Positions 8,690 to 18,931 of a DNA stretch of 64,000 nt are shown one piece after another. Origin of the DNA: Methanocaldococcus bathoardescens (lineage in GTDB: Archaea > AGJL01 > Methanococci > Methanococcales > Methanocaldococcaceae). Location: NCBI RefSeq assembly GCF_000739065.1, contig NZ_CP009149.1:1187311-1251310 (forward strand), in the 5' to 3' direction. Both the position numbers and the translations under genes were made by a program. Below the pieces are notes generated by a model, which saw only the letters and a list, made by a program, of their open reading frames with translations, had not been told where the DNA came from and searched no databases. How positions within the stretch are numbered: position 1 is the stretch's first letter; every line of letters begins with the position of its first letter.

Positions 8690-9099
8690 ATTTGTTTTTC
8701 TTTTATATAAAACACTTCCTCTTTATAGTTTTTTAGTTTCAGTTCTTTTATGGGCATTTCATTTAAAAGAGGTCTTATAATTAAATTGGCATTAATCTCT
8801 TTTGACAAATCTAAAATATACGGCTGTAAATCTCTCGGAGGTCTTATAGAATATATTAAATTAACATCTTTATATAAATCTATATTTGGATTAAATAAAT
8901 CATCCTTATAAGCCTTTAATCCAAACAATTTGGCTTTTTCAACTGCTCTTTCATTAATATCAATGACTATCAAATCAAAATATCTGCTTAACTCTTTTGC
9001 AACATCAAATTTAAATCCAATCCCAACTTCAGCTATTTTTTTGCAGTTATTTTCTTCTGCAAAGTTTTTTATGAACTCAACTATCACTGCTGTATTCAT
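8686..9099 (-). CDS. UPF0146 family Rossmann-fold protein
   Basis: About 137 aa. A methyltransferase-like Rossmann half is visible: KKIAEVGIGFKFDVAKELS (loop), then LIVIDINERAVEKAK (acidic end of strand 2), and LIYSIRPPRDLQPYILDL. It matches the archaeal UPF0146 family, small SAM-methyltransferase-like proteins of unknown function. The frame is open 10 codons upstream, but the ATG at 9099 has GATGTGG before it and gives the family N-terminus. Its stop lies inside the duplicated rpl39e tail, so the last residues may have changed when that element arrived. Confidence 0.72.
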   Translation of the reverse strand: MNTAVIVEFIKNFAEENNCKKIAEVGIGFKFDVAKELSRYFDLIVIDINERAVEKAKLFGLKAYKDDLFNPNIDLYKDVNLIYSIRPPRDLQPYILDLSKEINANLIIRPLLNEMPIKELKLKNYKEEVFYIKEKQI

Positions 9100-9204
9100 T
9101 TTTCCACATCTTTGAAATTTTAGAAACATTTAAATATAAATAAATAATAAAAAATTCTGTCCAATTTGGACTTTACTTTACATTATTAAACTGGGAGGGG
9201 AATT

Positions 9205-10197
9205 ATGAACTATAAATACCTAATACTTTCTTTATTTTTAATAGTTGGGGTTTTCTTTTCAGGATGCACACAGCAGATGACTGCAGATGAGATAGCAAAG
9301 AAAATGCAAGAAAAATATGAAGCTATCAACACTATGGAAGGAAATTTGGTAATGACATTAAATGTAAATGGAAAGATAGAGACGATACAATATAAATATT
9401 CCTTTAAAAAACCAAATAAATACTATATGGAGAATGATGATGTTTTAATAGTTTCTGATGGAAAGATAATGTATCTTTATGATAAGAAGAGCAACAAATA
9501 TATGAAAACAGAGATTAGTGGAGAAAATCCATACAACCCAGATTATGGAAAGTTTATTAAGGAAATGTTGAATGAATATGACGTCAAATACTTAGGAGAA
9601 GAAAACTATGATAATAAAAAGTGCTATGTTTTAGAATTAACATCTAAAAAAGACCCAACAATTAAAATTAAAATGTATGTTGATGAAGATTACTGGCAAC
9701 CTCTCAAAATAGAAACAAAAGATATGATTATTGAATATAAAAATGTTAAGTTTGATGTAGATATTCCAGACAGCAAATTTACCTTTACTCCACCAGAAGG
9801 AGCGGAGTTAATAAGTTCTGGAAAAATAGCAACCTCAACCAATATAGATGAGATTCAAAAAGAAGTTAATTTTAAAATATTAATCCCAAAATACACTGCA
9901 GGGCTTAAATTACAAAAGGCTAATTTAGCAAAACAAAATGTCGATGGAGAAGAATTTGAAATGGTTAGCTTAGTTTATGGAGAAAGCGGGGATTTAATAA
10001 TAATGGAAATGAAAGATATAGGAAATCAGATGGATGTTGGCAATAAAATTACATTAAATAATGGTGTTAATGCTGCAATCTATGAGAGTAATGGATATAC
10101 AGCATTAACATTCTCTTACAATGGAGTTAGAGTAAGTATAATGAGCAAATTAAGTAAAGATGAGTTAATAAAAATAGCAAATTCTATGATTGAATAA
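9205..10197 (+). CDS. LolA-like secreted lipoprotein
   Basis: 330 aa. An N-terminal signal (hydrophobic residues 5-18) ends in the lipobox FFSGC, with C21 the predicted lipidated residue. The mature part starts with ADEIAKKMQEKYEAINTMEG and has alternating strands such as YSFKKPNKYYMEN and YVLELTSKKD, as in the LolA/LolB-like lipoprotein-sorting domain. The C-terminal 110 residues form a second domain. It is likely anchored on the outside of the cell membrane. A GGGAGGGG site lies before the ATG. Function in an archaeon without an outer membrane is unknown. Confidence 0.8.
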   Translation: MNYKYLILSLFLIVGVFFSGCTQQMTADEIAKKMQEKYEAINTMEGNLVMTLNVNGKIETIQYKYSFKKPNKYYMENDDVLIVSDGKIMYLYDKKSNKYMKTEISGENPYNPDYGKFIKEMLNEYDVKYLGEENYDNKKCYVLELTSKKDPTIKIKMYVDEDYWQPLKIETKDMIIEYKNVKFDVDIPDSKFTFTPPEGAELISSGKIATSTNIDEIQKEVNFKILIPKYTAGLKLQKANLAKQNVDGEEFEMVSLVYGESGDLIIMEMKDIGNQMDVGNKITLNNGVNAAIYESNGYTALTFSYNGVRVSIMSKLSKDELIKIANSMIE

Positions 10198-10201
10198 AAA
10201 T

Positions 10202-10963
10202 TTATTTTTTATTTTTAATTATTTTCTCAGCAATTTCTTCAACTTTTTTATAAACTTCGTTATCTTCTGGAAGATTCCACAATGGAATGCCTTTTAAATC
10301 ATACTCAGCAATTTCTTTATCATAAGGAAGTTTCCCAATCAAATTTAAACCAAGTTCTTTTGCATAATTTTCAATTAGCTCTTCATGCTCTGGCTTAACC
10401 TTATTTGCAACAACATAAATATCCTTAAACTTAACTTCTAACTCATTAGCTAATTTTTTTATTCTCTTTGCAGTTCCTAAACCTCTTTTTGATGCATCAG
10501 TTATAACAACCATCACATCTACATTTTGAGTAGTTCTTCTGCTGAGATGTTCTAAACCTGCCTCAGTATCTATAACAACAAATTCGTAATCTTTTGATAG
10601 GTTATCAATAATCTGCCTTAGCCAATTATTTACACTACAATAACAACCACTACCTTCAGGTCTTCCCATAACCAATAAATCATAATATTTTGTTTCAACT
10701 AAAATTTCAAAAATCTTGCTTCTTAAATAATCTAATTTTGTCATTCCTGCTGGAATCTCATCCTTTTCAACTAACTTTTTTAACTCTTCCCTAATATCCC
10801 CTACTGTTTTTTCTACTTCAACACCTAAAGTTTCAGGTAAATTTGAGTCAGGGTCTGCATCAACAACTAAGATACTGTTTGTTTTTTTAGATAATGCTTT
10901 AATTAATAAGGTTGTAAATGCTGTTTTCCCAACTCCGCCTTTCCCGCTTACAGCAATAATCAT
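10202..10963 (-). CDS. CooC-like MinD-family ATPase
   Basis: About 253 aa. The deviant Walker A GKGGVGKTAF is at the extreme N-terminus, with VDADPDSNLPETLG, VIDTEAGLEHLSRR (switch/Walker B region) and VVANKVKPEH. This is the pattern of CooC, the nickel-insertion ATPase for carbon monoxide dehydrogenase, and of related MinD/ParA maturation ATPases. A CxC pair (GCYCS), the dimer metal site of CooC proteins, is present near residue 112. The ATG at 10963 follows GTGGCA; the longer frame from 10978 has no site. No CODH gene is nearby. Confidence 0.87.
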   Translation of the reverse strand: MIIAVSGKGGVGKTAFTTLLIKALSKKTNSILVVDADPDSNLPETLGVEVEKTVGDIREELKKLVEKDEIPAGMTKLDYLRSKIFEILVETKYYDLLVMGRPEGSGCYCSVNNWLRQIIDNLSKDYEFVVIDTEAGLEHLSRRTTQNVDVMVVITDASKRGLGTAKRIKKLANELEVKFKDIYVVANKVKPEHEELIENYAKELGLNLIGKLPYDKEIAEYDLKGIPLWNLPEDNEVYKKVEEIAEKIIKNKK

Positions 10964-11065
10964 TTTATGCCACCACAATAAAATATTTGATTTAGTTGTT
11001 TATCCATTTTTCTTAGTATTAATAATTAATAACTATTATCTTCAACGTTTATAAATGGTGATGCT

Positions 11066-12190
11066 ATGTTATCAAAAAGACTTTTAAATTTTGAATCATT
11101 TGAAGTTATGGATATTTTGGCATTAGCCCAAAATTTAGAAAATGAAGGAAAAAAAGTTATACACTTAGAGATAGGAGAGCCGGATTTTAACACACCAAAG
11201 CCAATTGTTGATGAAGGAATTAAAGCTTTAAAGGAGGGGAATACACATTATACAGACAGTAGAGGGATTTTAGAGTTAAGAGAGAAGATTGGTGAATTAT
11301 ATAAGGATAAATACAAAGCAGATGTAAATCCAGATAATATAATCATTACTGGAGGTAGTTCTTTAGGTTTATTTTTTGCTTTATCTTCAATAATTGATGA
11401 AGGGGATGAGGTTTTAATTCAAAACCCTTCATATCCATGCTATAAAAATTTTATTAGGTTTTTGGGAGCTGAGCCAGTGTTTTGTGATTTCACAGTTGAG
11501 AGTTTAGAGAAAGCTTTATCTGATAAAACTAAAGCTATAATTATTAACTCTCCTTCGAATCCATTGGGAGAAGTTATAGACAAAGAGGTTTATGAGTTTG
11601 CCTATGAAAACATCCCCTATATAATCTCTGATGAAATCTACAACGGCTTAGTTTATGAAGGAAAATGCTATTCAGCAATTGAATTTGATGAAAATTTGGA
11701 AAAGACCATTTTAGTTAATGGATTTTCTAAGTTGTATGCGATGACTGGATGGAGAATTGGGTATGTTATATCCAATGAGAATATAATAGATGCTATATTA
11801 AAATTACAGCAAAATTTATTTATCTCTGCCCCAACTATATCTCAATATGCAGCGTTAAAAGCATTTGAAAAAGAAACTGAAAAAGAAATAAATAATATGA
11901 TAAAAGAATTTGATAGAAGGAGGAAATTAGTTTTAAAATACGTCAAAGATTTTGGATGGGAAGTTAATAACCCAATTGGAGCTTATTATGTATTTCCAAA
12001 CATTGGAAAAGATGGGAGAGAGTTTGCTTACAAATTATTGAAAGAAAAATATGTTGCTCTAACCCCTGGAATTGGTTTTGGAAGTAAAGGAAAGAATCAT
12101 ATAAGGATTAGCTACGCTAATTCTTACGAAAACATTAAAGAGGGTTTAGAGAGAATTAAAGAATTTTTAGACGAAAATAATGATAACTAA
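11066..12190 (+). CDS. class I/II pyridoxal-phosphate aminotransferase
   Basis: 374 aa, full length. Fold-type I markers are all present: GEPDFNTP near residue 37, NPSYPCYKNF, INSPSNPLGEV, ISDEIYNGLVYEG, the PLP lysine in GFSKLYAMTGWRIGY (about residue 227) and a C-terminal HIRISYANS with the arginine that binds the substrate carboxylate. The family covers aspartate, aromatic and branched-chain amino donors; the exact substrate cannot be read. A GGTGATGCT site precedes the ATG. Confidence 0.9.
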   Translation: MLSKRLLNFESFEVMDILALAQNLENEGKKVIHLEIGEPDFNTPKPIVDEGIKALKEGNTHYTDSRGILELREKIGELYKDKYKADVNPDNIIITGGSSLGLFFALSSIIDEGDEVLIQNPSYPCYKNFIRFLGAEPVFCDFTVESLEKALSDKTKAIIINSPSNPLGEVIDKEVYEFAYENIPYIISDEIYNGLVYEGKCYSAIEFDENLEKTILVNGFSKLYAMTGWRIGYVISNENIIDAILKLQQNLFISAPTISQYAALKAFEKETEKEINNMIKEFDRRRKLVLKYVKDFGWEVNNPIGAYYVFPNIGKDGREFAYKLLKEKYVALTPGIGFGSKGKNHIRISYANSYENIKEGLERIKEFLDENNDN

Positions 12191-12270
12191 AACTTTATGC
12201 ACTATTGATATTAAATATTAAAAATAACATAAAATAATAAACTAAAAAAGAAACACCCGCGGTGATGAGT

Positions 12271-15195
12271 ATGAGGGATATTTTAAAGAGAGTTTCTGAT
12301 GTAGTTTGGGAATTGCCTAAAGATTATAAAGAGTGCATGAGAGTTCCTGGAAGAATATATTTAAGTGAAGTTCTTTTAGATGAGTTAGAGCCAGAGGTTT
12401 TAGAACAAATAGCCAATGTTGCATGTCTTCCTGGGATTTATAAATACTCTATTGCAATGCCAGATGTGCATTACGGTTACGGTTTCTGCCTTCATCCAGA
12501 TGCAAAGGTTTTAACTGAACATGGTTTCTATTATAGAATAAAGAATTATGAGAGCTTAAAGGATGAGAGAGTTAATGTCTTCAATACAGAAGATAAAAAA
12601 ATAGAGGCAAGTGATGTTAAAAAGTTCTTTAAATTAAAACCATACTGCAAAATCTATAAAATTAAAACAAAGCTCGGATATGAGACAATAGCAACAGAAG
12701 ACCATCCATTCTATACTCCTTATGGCATGGTTGAGCTTAAAAACTTAAAAGTAGGAGATAGATTAGCTATCTATCCGTTTGAAGGAGTTGAGTATGAAGA
12801 GCCATCAAATGAGATTATTATAGATGAAAATGATGTAATTAAATGTATGGAAAAGCTAAATCTAAGCAAAAATAGTAAAGAAATCATCTTAAGAAAACTA
12901 AAAGAAAGAGATTTAATTCCATTAACCTACAATCACAAAAAGTTGCCTTACTTATTGAAAATTATGGGTTTTGTCTTTGGAGATGGTTCAATGAACTTTA
13001 TTGGAAAGAGAGGAGATGGAATTATACACTTCTCTTCAAAACACTCAGAGGATTTAGAGAGAATTAGAGAGGATATTAAAAAGATTGGCTATACCCCTTC
13101 AAGAGTTTATAAAAGAGAAAATGATTGCTACTTCTTCTATGTAAATGCATCAAGTTTGGTTGTTTTGCTATATGCATTAGGAGTTCCAATAGGAAACAAA
13201 ACATTAAATAAATATAGCTTCCCAGAGTGGATATTCAACTGCAAATTGTGGCAGAAGAGATTGTTCTTAGCGTCATTCTTTGGAGCTGAATTAAGAAAGC
13301 CATATCCAAGAAAGGATAGGAAAGCTTTATTTACATTTCCAACATTAGAAATGGCTAAAAATATAAAGATTAAGGAAGATGCATTAAAATTCTTGGAGAA
13401 TATTGTTAAGTTATTGAATGAGTTTGGTGTAGAGGCAACAATTACAAAGAGAAACTCAATTCACAAAAGAAATGATGGAATTGAGACAGTTAGATATGTT
13501 TTAACAATAATTGGCACTTCTAAGAACTTAATAAACTTATGGGCTAAGATTGGTTATGAATACAACAGAGAGAGGCAAGAACTTGGATGCTATGCAGTGG
13601 CATTTTTAAAGTATAGGGAGAGGGAGATAAATAGAAGAAAGGCACTTGCTGAAAAGGTAAAAGAGTTATTTAATGAAGGTAAAAAGCCATCAGAGATTAT
13701 AAGATTGCTAAATGTAAGTAAAGAGGATAAAAGATTTGTTAAAGATATCTGGAGCAAGTTAAAGAATGGAAAGGAGATTAAAGAGATAAGAGTTCCTTTA
13801 AACTTCCCAAGCTATGAAGAATTTATTAAAGAAAGAAAGGTAGGAGATGGATTAATTTGGGATGAGATTGAAAGTATAGAAGAAGTTGATGATGTAGATG
13901 AGGTCTATGACTTCACCATAAATCACAAAGACCACAACTTTATAGCTGACAGCTTCTTAGTTTCAAACTGTATCGGTGGAGTAGCGGCTTTTGACCAAAA
14001 AGAAGGAGTTATAAGCCCTGGAGGAGTAGGATTTGATATCAACTGTGGAGTTAGGCTTATAAGAACAAATTTAACAAAAGATGAAGTAGAACCAAAAATA
14101 AAAGAGCTCGTAAAAACACTATTTAAAAATGTCCCATCAGGTTTAGGAAGTAAAGGAATTTTAAAGTTCAGCAAAAGTGTTATGGATGATGTTTTAGAAG
14201 AAGGAGTTAGATGGGCTGTTAAAGAGGGCTATGGATGGAAGGAAGATTTAGAGTTTATTGAAGAGCATGGATGCTTAAAAGATGCAGATGCATCTTATGT
14301 ATCAGATAAAGCAAAAGAGAGAGGAAAGGTTCAATTAGGAAGTTTAGGAAGTGGGAATCACTTCTTAGAGGTTCAGTATGTTGAAAAGGTATTTGATGAG
14401 GAAGCTGCTGAAATATATGGAATTGAAGAGAATCAAGTAGTTGTTATGGTTCACACAGGTTCAAGAGGTTTAGGGCATCAAATCTGCACTGATTATTTAA
14501 GAACTATGGAAAAAGCAGCTAAGAATTATGGAATAAAATTGCCAGATAGACAGTTAGCATGTGCCCCATTTGAATCAGAAGAGGGGCAGAGTTACTTTAA
14601 AGCGATGTGTTGTGGAGCAAACTATGCATGGGCAAATAGGCAGATGATTACACACTGGGTTAGAGAGAGTTTTGAGGAAGTATTTAAGATACATGCTGAG
14701 GATTTAGAGATGAGTATAGTTTATGATGTAGCCCACAACATTGCTAAAAAAGAAGAACACATAATAGATGGAAGAAAGGTAAAAGTTGTTGTTCATAGAA
14801 AAGGAGCTACAAGAGCATTTCCACCAAAACATGAGCAAATACCAAAAGAATATAGAGATGTTGGACAACCAGTTATTATTCCAGGAGATATGGGAACAGC
14901 TTCCTATTTAATGAGAGGGACAGAGATTGCTATGAAAGAGACATTTGGTTCAACTGCACATGGGGCTGGGAGAAAACTTAGCAGAGCTAAAGCTTTAAAG
15001 TTATGGAAAGGTAAGGAAATACAAAGAAAATTAGCTGAGATGGGAATTGTTGCTTTAAGTGATTCAAAGGCAGTTATGGCAGAGGAAGCACCAGAAGCAT
15101 ATAAGAATATTGATTTAGTTGCAGATACTTGCCACAAAGCAGGAATATCTTTAAAAGTAGCAAGAATGAGACCATTAGGGGTTATTAAAGGATAA
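12271..15195 (+). CDS. rtcB: RNA-splicing ligase RtcB, with intein
   Basis: 974 codons, of which 480 encode the RtcB extein. RtcB joins 2',3'-cyclic-phosphate and 5'-OH RNA ends, using GTP and Mn2+, to ligate spliced tRNA halves. Extein signatures are [10 protein letters not shown] / CIGGVAAFD (metal-binding D and C), [31 protein letters not shown], and [13 protein letters not shown], which includes the histidine that is guanylylated. The intein interrupts exactly before the catalytic cysteine. The ATG at 12271 follows GGTGATG with good spacing; GTG and ATG codons just upstream overlap that site. Confidence 0.97.
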   Translation: MRDILKRVSDVVWELPKDYKECMRVPGRIYLSEVLLDELEPEVLEQIANVACLPGIYKYSIAMPDVHYGYGFCLHPDAKVLTEHGFYYRIKNYESLKDERVNVFNTEDKKIEASDVKKFFKLKPYCKIYKIKTKLGYETIATEDHPFYTPYGMVELKNLKVGDRLAIYPFEGVEYEEPSNEIIIDENDVIKCMEKLNLSKNSKEIILRKLKERDLIPLTYNHKKLPYLLKIMGFVFGDGSMNFIGKRGDGIIHFSSKHSEDLERIREDIKKIGYTPSRVYKRENDCYFFYVNASSLVVLLYALGVPIGNKTLNKYSFPEWIFNCKLWQKRLFLASFFGAELRKPYPRKDRKALFTFPTLEMAKNIKIKEDALKFLENIVKLLNEFGVEATITKRNSIHKRNDGIETVRYVLTIIGTSKNLINLWAKIGYEYNRERQELGCYAVAFLKYREREINRRKALAEKVKELFNEGKKPSEIIRLLNVSKEDKRFVKDIWSKLKNGKEIKEIRVPLNFPSYEEFIKERKVGDGLIWDEIESIEEVDDVDEVYDFTINHKDHNFIADSFLVSNCIGGVAAFDQKEGVISPGGVGFDINCGVRLIRTNLTKDEVEPKIKELVKTLFKNVPSGLGSKGILKFSKSVMDDVLEEGVRWAVKEGYGWKEDLEFIEEHGCLKDADASYVSDKAKERGKVQLGSLGSGNHFLEVQYVEKVFDEEAAEIYGIEENQVVVMVHTGSRGLGHQICTDYLRTMEKAAKNYGIKLPDRQLACAPFESEEGQSYFKAMCCGANYAWANRQMITHWVRESFEEVFKIHAEDLEMSIVYDVAHNIAKKEEHIIDGRKVKVVVHRKGATRAFPPKHEQIPKEYRDVGQPVIIPGDMGTASYLMRGTEIAMKETFGSTAHGAGRKLSRAKALKLWKGKEIQRKLAEMGIVALSDSKAVMAEEAPEAYKNIDLVADTCHKAGISLKVARMRPLGVIKG
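12487..13968 (+). mobile_element. intein in RtcB with LAGLIDADG endonuclease domain
   Basis: 494 codons from Cys (in [11 protein letters not shown]) to the terminal Asn (FLVSN|CIGG). Splicing blocks: [13 protein letters not shown] (block A), [11 protein letters not shown] (block B with the conserved histidine), [22 protein letters not shown] (blocks F and G, though the penultimate residue is Ser rather than the usual His). The homing endonuclease has [13 protein letters not shown] and a second motif [11 protein letters not shown], so both acidic positions are kept. The +1 residue is the RtcB active-site cysteine, so the ligase is inactive until splicing. Family membership is established; the activity of this copy is inferred. 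Confidence 0.93.
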
Positions 15196-15349
15196 ATCGT
15201 TCTATTTATTTCTATTTATTTTTTAGGTGTAAGTTTTAAATATGACTAATAATTATTTTAGCATAACATCATTATGGATTTTTGTTTTTGCTTTTTTATT
15301 AATTTATTGAGCAATGATATTATTTTTTAAATCTTAAAAAGGTGAAACT

Positions 15350-16177
15350 ATGGATAATAACTTAGAAATTAAAGATTTGGAAAAAATAGCAAAAAAGGTT
15401 AGATATAATATTGTAAAAATGGTTGGTTTAGCAAAGTCGGGGCATCCAGGTGGAAGTTTATCAGCAACTGATATCATTGTAGCCTTATATTTCAAACTAA
15501 TGAACTACGACCCAAAAAACCCATATAAAAAAGATAGAGATAGGTTTGTTTTAAGTAAAGGGCATGCAGCTCCAGCATTATATGCTGTTTTAGCTGAGTT
15601 AGGAATAATAGAGGAAGAAGAATTATGGAAATTGAGAAGATTAGAAGGAAAGTTGCAAGGACACCCATCAATGGATACACCAGGAGTTGAGATTTGCACC
15701 GGTTCATTAGGACAAGGATTTTCAGCAGCAGTAGGAATGGCTTTAGGATGTAAGTTAGATAAGTTAAATAACTATGTTTATGTATTGTTAGGAGATGGGG
15801 AGTGTCAAGAAGGTATAGTTTGGGAAGCAGCAATGGCAGCAGCCCACTATAAATTAGATAACTTAATTGCATTTGTTGATAGAAATAAATTACAGATTGA
15901 TGGATGCACAGAGGATGTTATGAGTTTAGGAGATATAAAAGCTAAATTTGAGGCATTTGGATGGGACGTTTTTGAAATAGATGGACATAACTTTGAAGAA
16001 ATTATAAAAACAGTTGAAAAAGCCAAAAATTTAAAAAATGGTAAGCCAAAGATGATTATTGCTTATACAATTAAAGGTAAAGGCGTTTCATTTATGGAAA
16101 ACAACGTTGCATTCCATGGAAAAGCTCCAAATGAAGAGCAGTTAAAGCAGGCATTGGAAGAGCTAAAATATGAATAA
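15350..16177 (+). CDS. tktA: transketolase, N-terminal (ThDP-binding) subunit
   Basis: 275 aa, the first half of a split transketolase that moves two-carbon units between sugar phosphates. Visible: [30 protein letters not shown] and the thiamine-diphosphate motif [25 protein letters not shown] near residue 145. A GGTGAAACT site precedes the ATG. In the operon, ribulose-phosphate 3-epimerase and the C-terminal half follow, an order (N-half, epimerase, C-half) suited to non-oxidative ribose formation from hexose phosphates. Confidence 0.96.
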   Translation: MDNNLEIKDLEKIAKKVRYNIVKMVGLAKSGHPGGSLSATDIIVALYFKLMNYDPKNPYKKDRDRFVLSKGHAAPALYAVLAELGIIEEEELWKLRRLEGKLQGHPSMDTPGVEICTGSLGQGFSAAVGMALGCKLDKLNNYVYVLLGDGECQEGIVWEAAMAAAHYKLDNLIAFVDRNKLQIDGCTEDVMSLGDIKAKFEAFGWDVFEIDGHNFEEIIKTVEKAKNLKNGKPKMIIAYTIKGKGVSFMENNVAFHGKAPNEEQLKQALEELKYE

Positions 16178-16200
16178 AATTTTATTTTTTGGTGATTTGA

Positions 16201-16869
16201 ATGATTAAAATTGGGGCTTCAATACTATCAGCTGATTTTGGACATTTAAAGGAGGAGATTAAAAAAGCTGAGGAAGCAGGAGTTGATTTCTTTCACGTTG
16301 ATATGATGGATGGGCATTTTGTCCCAAATATAAGTATGGGGATTGGGATTGCAAAGCATGTTAAAAAATTAACTGAACTTCCAGTGGAAGTTCATTTGAT
16401 GGTAGAAAATGTTGATTTATTTATTAATGAATTTGAGGAGATGGATTACATAACATTCCACATAGAAGCTGTGAAATTCCCATTTAGAATTATAAATAAG
16501 ATTAAAAGTATTGGAGCTAAGCCTATTGTGGCTTTAAATCCAGCAACTCCTTTGGATGTAATAGAGTATATCTTAGATGAGGTTTATGGAGTTTTAGTTA
16601 TGACTGTTGAACCTGGTTTTTCTGGACAGAAGTTTATTCCAGTCATGACAAAAAAGATTAGGAAGTTAAAGAGCATGATTGTTGAAAATGGCTATGATAC
16701 AAAAATCTTTGTTGATGGAGGTATAAATGTTGAAACAGCTCCATTAGCAGTGAAAGCTGGGGCGGATGTTTTAGTTGCTGCATCTGCAATATTTGGAAAA
16801 GATGATGTTAAAACAGCTGTTAAAAACTTAAGAGAAGCAGCTTTAAAAGCTTTAAATGAGAAAAAATAA
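16201..16869 (+). CDS. rpe: ribulose-phosphate 3-epimerase
   Basis: 222 aa TIM-barrel enzyme interconverting ribulose 5-phosphate and xylulose 5-phosphate. Key segments are GASILSADFGHL, FHVDMMDGHFVPN (metal-binding His and Asp), VHLMVENVD, TVEPGFSGQKFIP and FVDGGINVETA. Catalytic residues look intact. It lies 23 bases after the first transketolase half and 18 before the second, with GGTGATTTGA as ribosome site, so it is part of the same transcript. Confidence 0.97.
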   Translation: MIKIGASILSADFGHLKEEIKKAEEAGVDFFHVDMMDGHFVPNISMGIGIAKHVKKLTELPVEVHLMVENVDLFINEFEEMDYITFHIEAVKFPFRIINKIKSIGAKPIVALNPATPLDVIEYILDEVYGVLVMTVEPGFSGQKFIPVMTKKIRKLKSMIVENGYDTKIFVDGGINVETAPLAVKAGADVLVAASAIFGKDDVKTAVKNLREAALKALNEKK

Positions 16870-16887
16870 TTATTTAGGTGAAAAATC

Positions 16888-17838
16888 ATGGTTAAACTGA
16901 CCGGAGTTTATAAAGGGATGAGAAAGGGTTATGGAGAGACATTAATAGAGTTAGGTAAAAAATATGAAAATTTGGTAGTTTTGGATGCTGATTTATCAGG
17001 CTCTACACAAACAGCCATGTTTGCTAAAGAATTCCCAGACAGATTTTTTAATGCAGGAGTTGCAGAGCAGAACATGATTGGAATGGCAGCAGGTTTAGCA
17101 ACAACTGACAAAATTGTCTTTGCTTCATCATTCTCAATGTTTGCTTCTGGAAGAGCATGGGAAATAATAAGGAACTTAGTGGCATATCCAAAGTTAAATG
17201 TTAAAATTGTTGCAACACATGCAGGAATTACTGTTGGAGAGGATGGAGCTTCCCATCAAATGTGTGAAGACATAGCTATAATGAGAGCAATTCCAAATAT
17301 GGTTGTTATTGCTCCAACTGATTATTACCACACAAAAAATGTTATTAGAGTTATAGCTGATTATAAAGGCCCAGTTTATGTAAGAATGCCAAGAAGAGAT
17401 ACAGAGATAATTTATGAAAATGAGGAGGAAGCAACATTTGAGATTGGAAAAGGAAAGGTTTTAGTTGAAGGAGATGATTTAACTATTATAGCAACTGGAG
17501 AGGAAGTGCCAGAAGCTTTAAGAGCTGCAGAGATTTTAAAAGAAAATGGTATATCAGCTGAGATTGTGGAGATGGCTACAATAAAACCAATAGATGAAGA
17601 AATAATTAAAAAATCAAAAGATTTTGTTGTTACTGTTGAAGACCACAACATTATTGGCGGTTTAGGAGGGGCAGTTGCTGAGGTAATAGCTTCAAACGGT
17701 TTAAATAAAAAACTCTTAAGAATAGGAATTAATGATGTATTTGGAAGAAGTGGAAAGGCAGATGAGCTTTTAAAATACTATGGATTAGATGGAGAAAGCA
17801 TAGCTAAGAGAATCATGGAAGAAATGAAAAAAGAGTAA
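16888..17838 (+). CDS. tktB: transketolase, C-terminal subunit
   Basis: 316 aa, the pyrimidine-binding plus C-terminal domains of transketolase. Marks are VLDADLSGSTQTAMFAKEFP, FFNAGVAEQNMIGMAAGLA (with the glutamate that activates ThDP), HAGITVGEDGASHQ, YVRMPRR and VTVEDHNIIGGLGGAV. It completes the split enzyme started at 15350. The ribosome site GGTGAAAAATC is 5 bases before the ATG. Confidence 0.96.
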   Translation: MVKLTGVYKGMRKGYGETLIELGKKYENLVVLDADLSGSTQTAMFAKEFPDRFFNAGVAEQNMIGMAAGLATTDKIVFASSFSMFASGRAWEIIRNLVAYPKLNVKIVATHAGITVGEDGASHQMCEDIAIMRAIPNMVVIAPTDYYHTKNVIRVIADYKGPVYVRMPRRDTEIIYENEEEATFEIGKGKVLVEGDDLTIIATGEEVPEALRAAEILKENGISAEIVEMATIKPIDEEIIKKSKDFVVTVEDHNIIGGLGGAVAEVIASNGLNKKLLRIGINDVFGRSGKADELLKYYGLDGESIAKRIMEEMKKE

Positions 17839-17890
17839 ATCTATTTTTTAAATTTTAAATATTTCAAATAATTTTTTTTATGTTGGGATT

Positions 17891-18853
17891 ATGAAGCTTA
17901 GATTTATTGAATGTCATATACCTAAGCATTTATTTATGGGAATTGATGAAATAAGAGAGTGGGATGGAGTTATTTGGGCTAATGTTAAAACAAATGGGAC
18001 AATTTCAACTATACAAATTTTAACGACATTAAAAGATAGTGAGAAAATTGTTGATAAACTTAAAGAGAGATATGGTGGAGCAAATTATAGAGTTGTTGTA
18101 TTTGAACCAACTATGACATATCCACCAATTGAAGAGGAGGAAGAGAAAGAAGAACCAGAAAGACTAATTAGGGAAGAGCTATATAACATAGCCTCAGATA
18201 TTGCAAATCTAACCAAGGAGAATATATTAATGCTTATATTATCAACAATTGTTGCCATAGCAGGAATTTATAAGAATGATGTTGCTTTATTGATTGCTTC
18301 AATGATTATAGCCCCTTTATTAGGGCCGAATATCTCTCTATCTTTATCAATTACAGTAGCAGATTATAAGTTGGCATTAAAAAGTATAAAGACAATAATA
18401 ACTGAATTGGTTTTTGTTATAGTTTTATCAATGATTGCTGGTCATTATTTGCCTATATCTTTAGATAATCCACAAATACATTCAAGAATTACCTTAGATT
18501 TTTGGAATGTTATTATTGCTTTATCAGCAGGGATTGCTGGAAGTTTATCAACAATATCAAACATTTCATCTACTGTTGTTGGCGTTATGATAGCTATTGC
18601 CTTACTTCCTCCATTGGCTGTGTTTGGTTTGCTAATAGGGGCTGGTTATGTTGAGCAAAGTTTTTCAGCATTAATTTTATTTTTAATAAATATGATAGCA
18701 ATAAATTTATCTGCCATTGTTATATTCTCAGCTTATGGGATTTCACCATATAGATGGTGGGAAAAAGAGAAGGCAAAAAAATATACGTTATATGCAATTT
18801 TATTATGGATTGTATTATTTATAGCAGTGTTTGTGCTAATTTTTTATCACTAA
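17891..18853 (+). CDS. DUF389 family membrane protein
   Basis: 320 aa. A soluble N-terminal domain of about 90 residues ends in an acidic linker (IEEEEEKEEPE), then a hydrophobic C-terminal part with about six membrane segments, containing the family core LIASMIIAPLLGPNISLSL and SNISSTVVGVMIAIALLPPLAV. This is the DUF389 (TIGR00341-type) family, whose transport or sensing role is not established. It follows the transketolase genes with a 52-base gap, so it may be a separate unit. Confidence 0.88.
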   Translation: MKLRFIECHIPKHLFMGIDEIREWDGVIWANVKTNGTISTIQILTTLKDSEKIVDKLKERYGGANYRVVVFEPTMTYPPIEEEEEKEEPERLIREELYNIASDIANLTKENILMLILSTIVAIAGIYKNDVALLIASMIIAPLLGPNISLSLSITVADYKLALKSIKTIITELVFVIVLSMIAGHYLPISLDNPQIHSRITLDFWNVIIALSAGIAGSLSTISNISSTVVGVMIAIALLPPLAVFGLLIGAGYVEQSFSALILFLINMIAINLSAIVIFSAYGISPYRWWEKEKAKKYTLYAILLWIVLFIAVFVLIFYH

Positions 18854-18931
18854 CTTAAAAATATATAGTTGAAAAATCTATATTCGATAACAGGTTTTAT
18901 TAAATAACTATAATCTACGGAGGGATAGTTT

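Noticed and set aside
15492-15872. 126-codon minus-strand frame within the transketolase gene
   Set aside because: Leucine/tyrosine-rich antisense shadow of a clear tktN coding region, with no ribosome site or family match.
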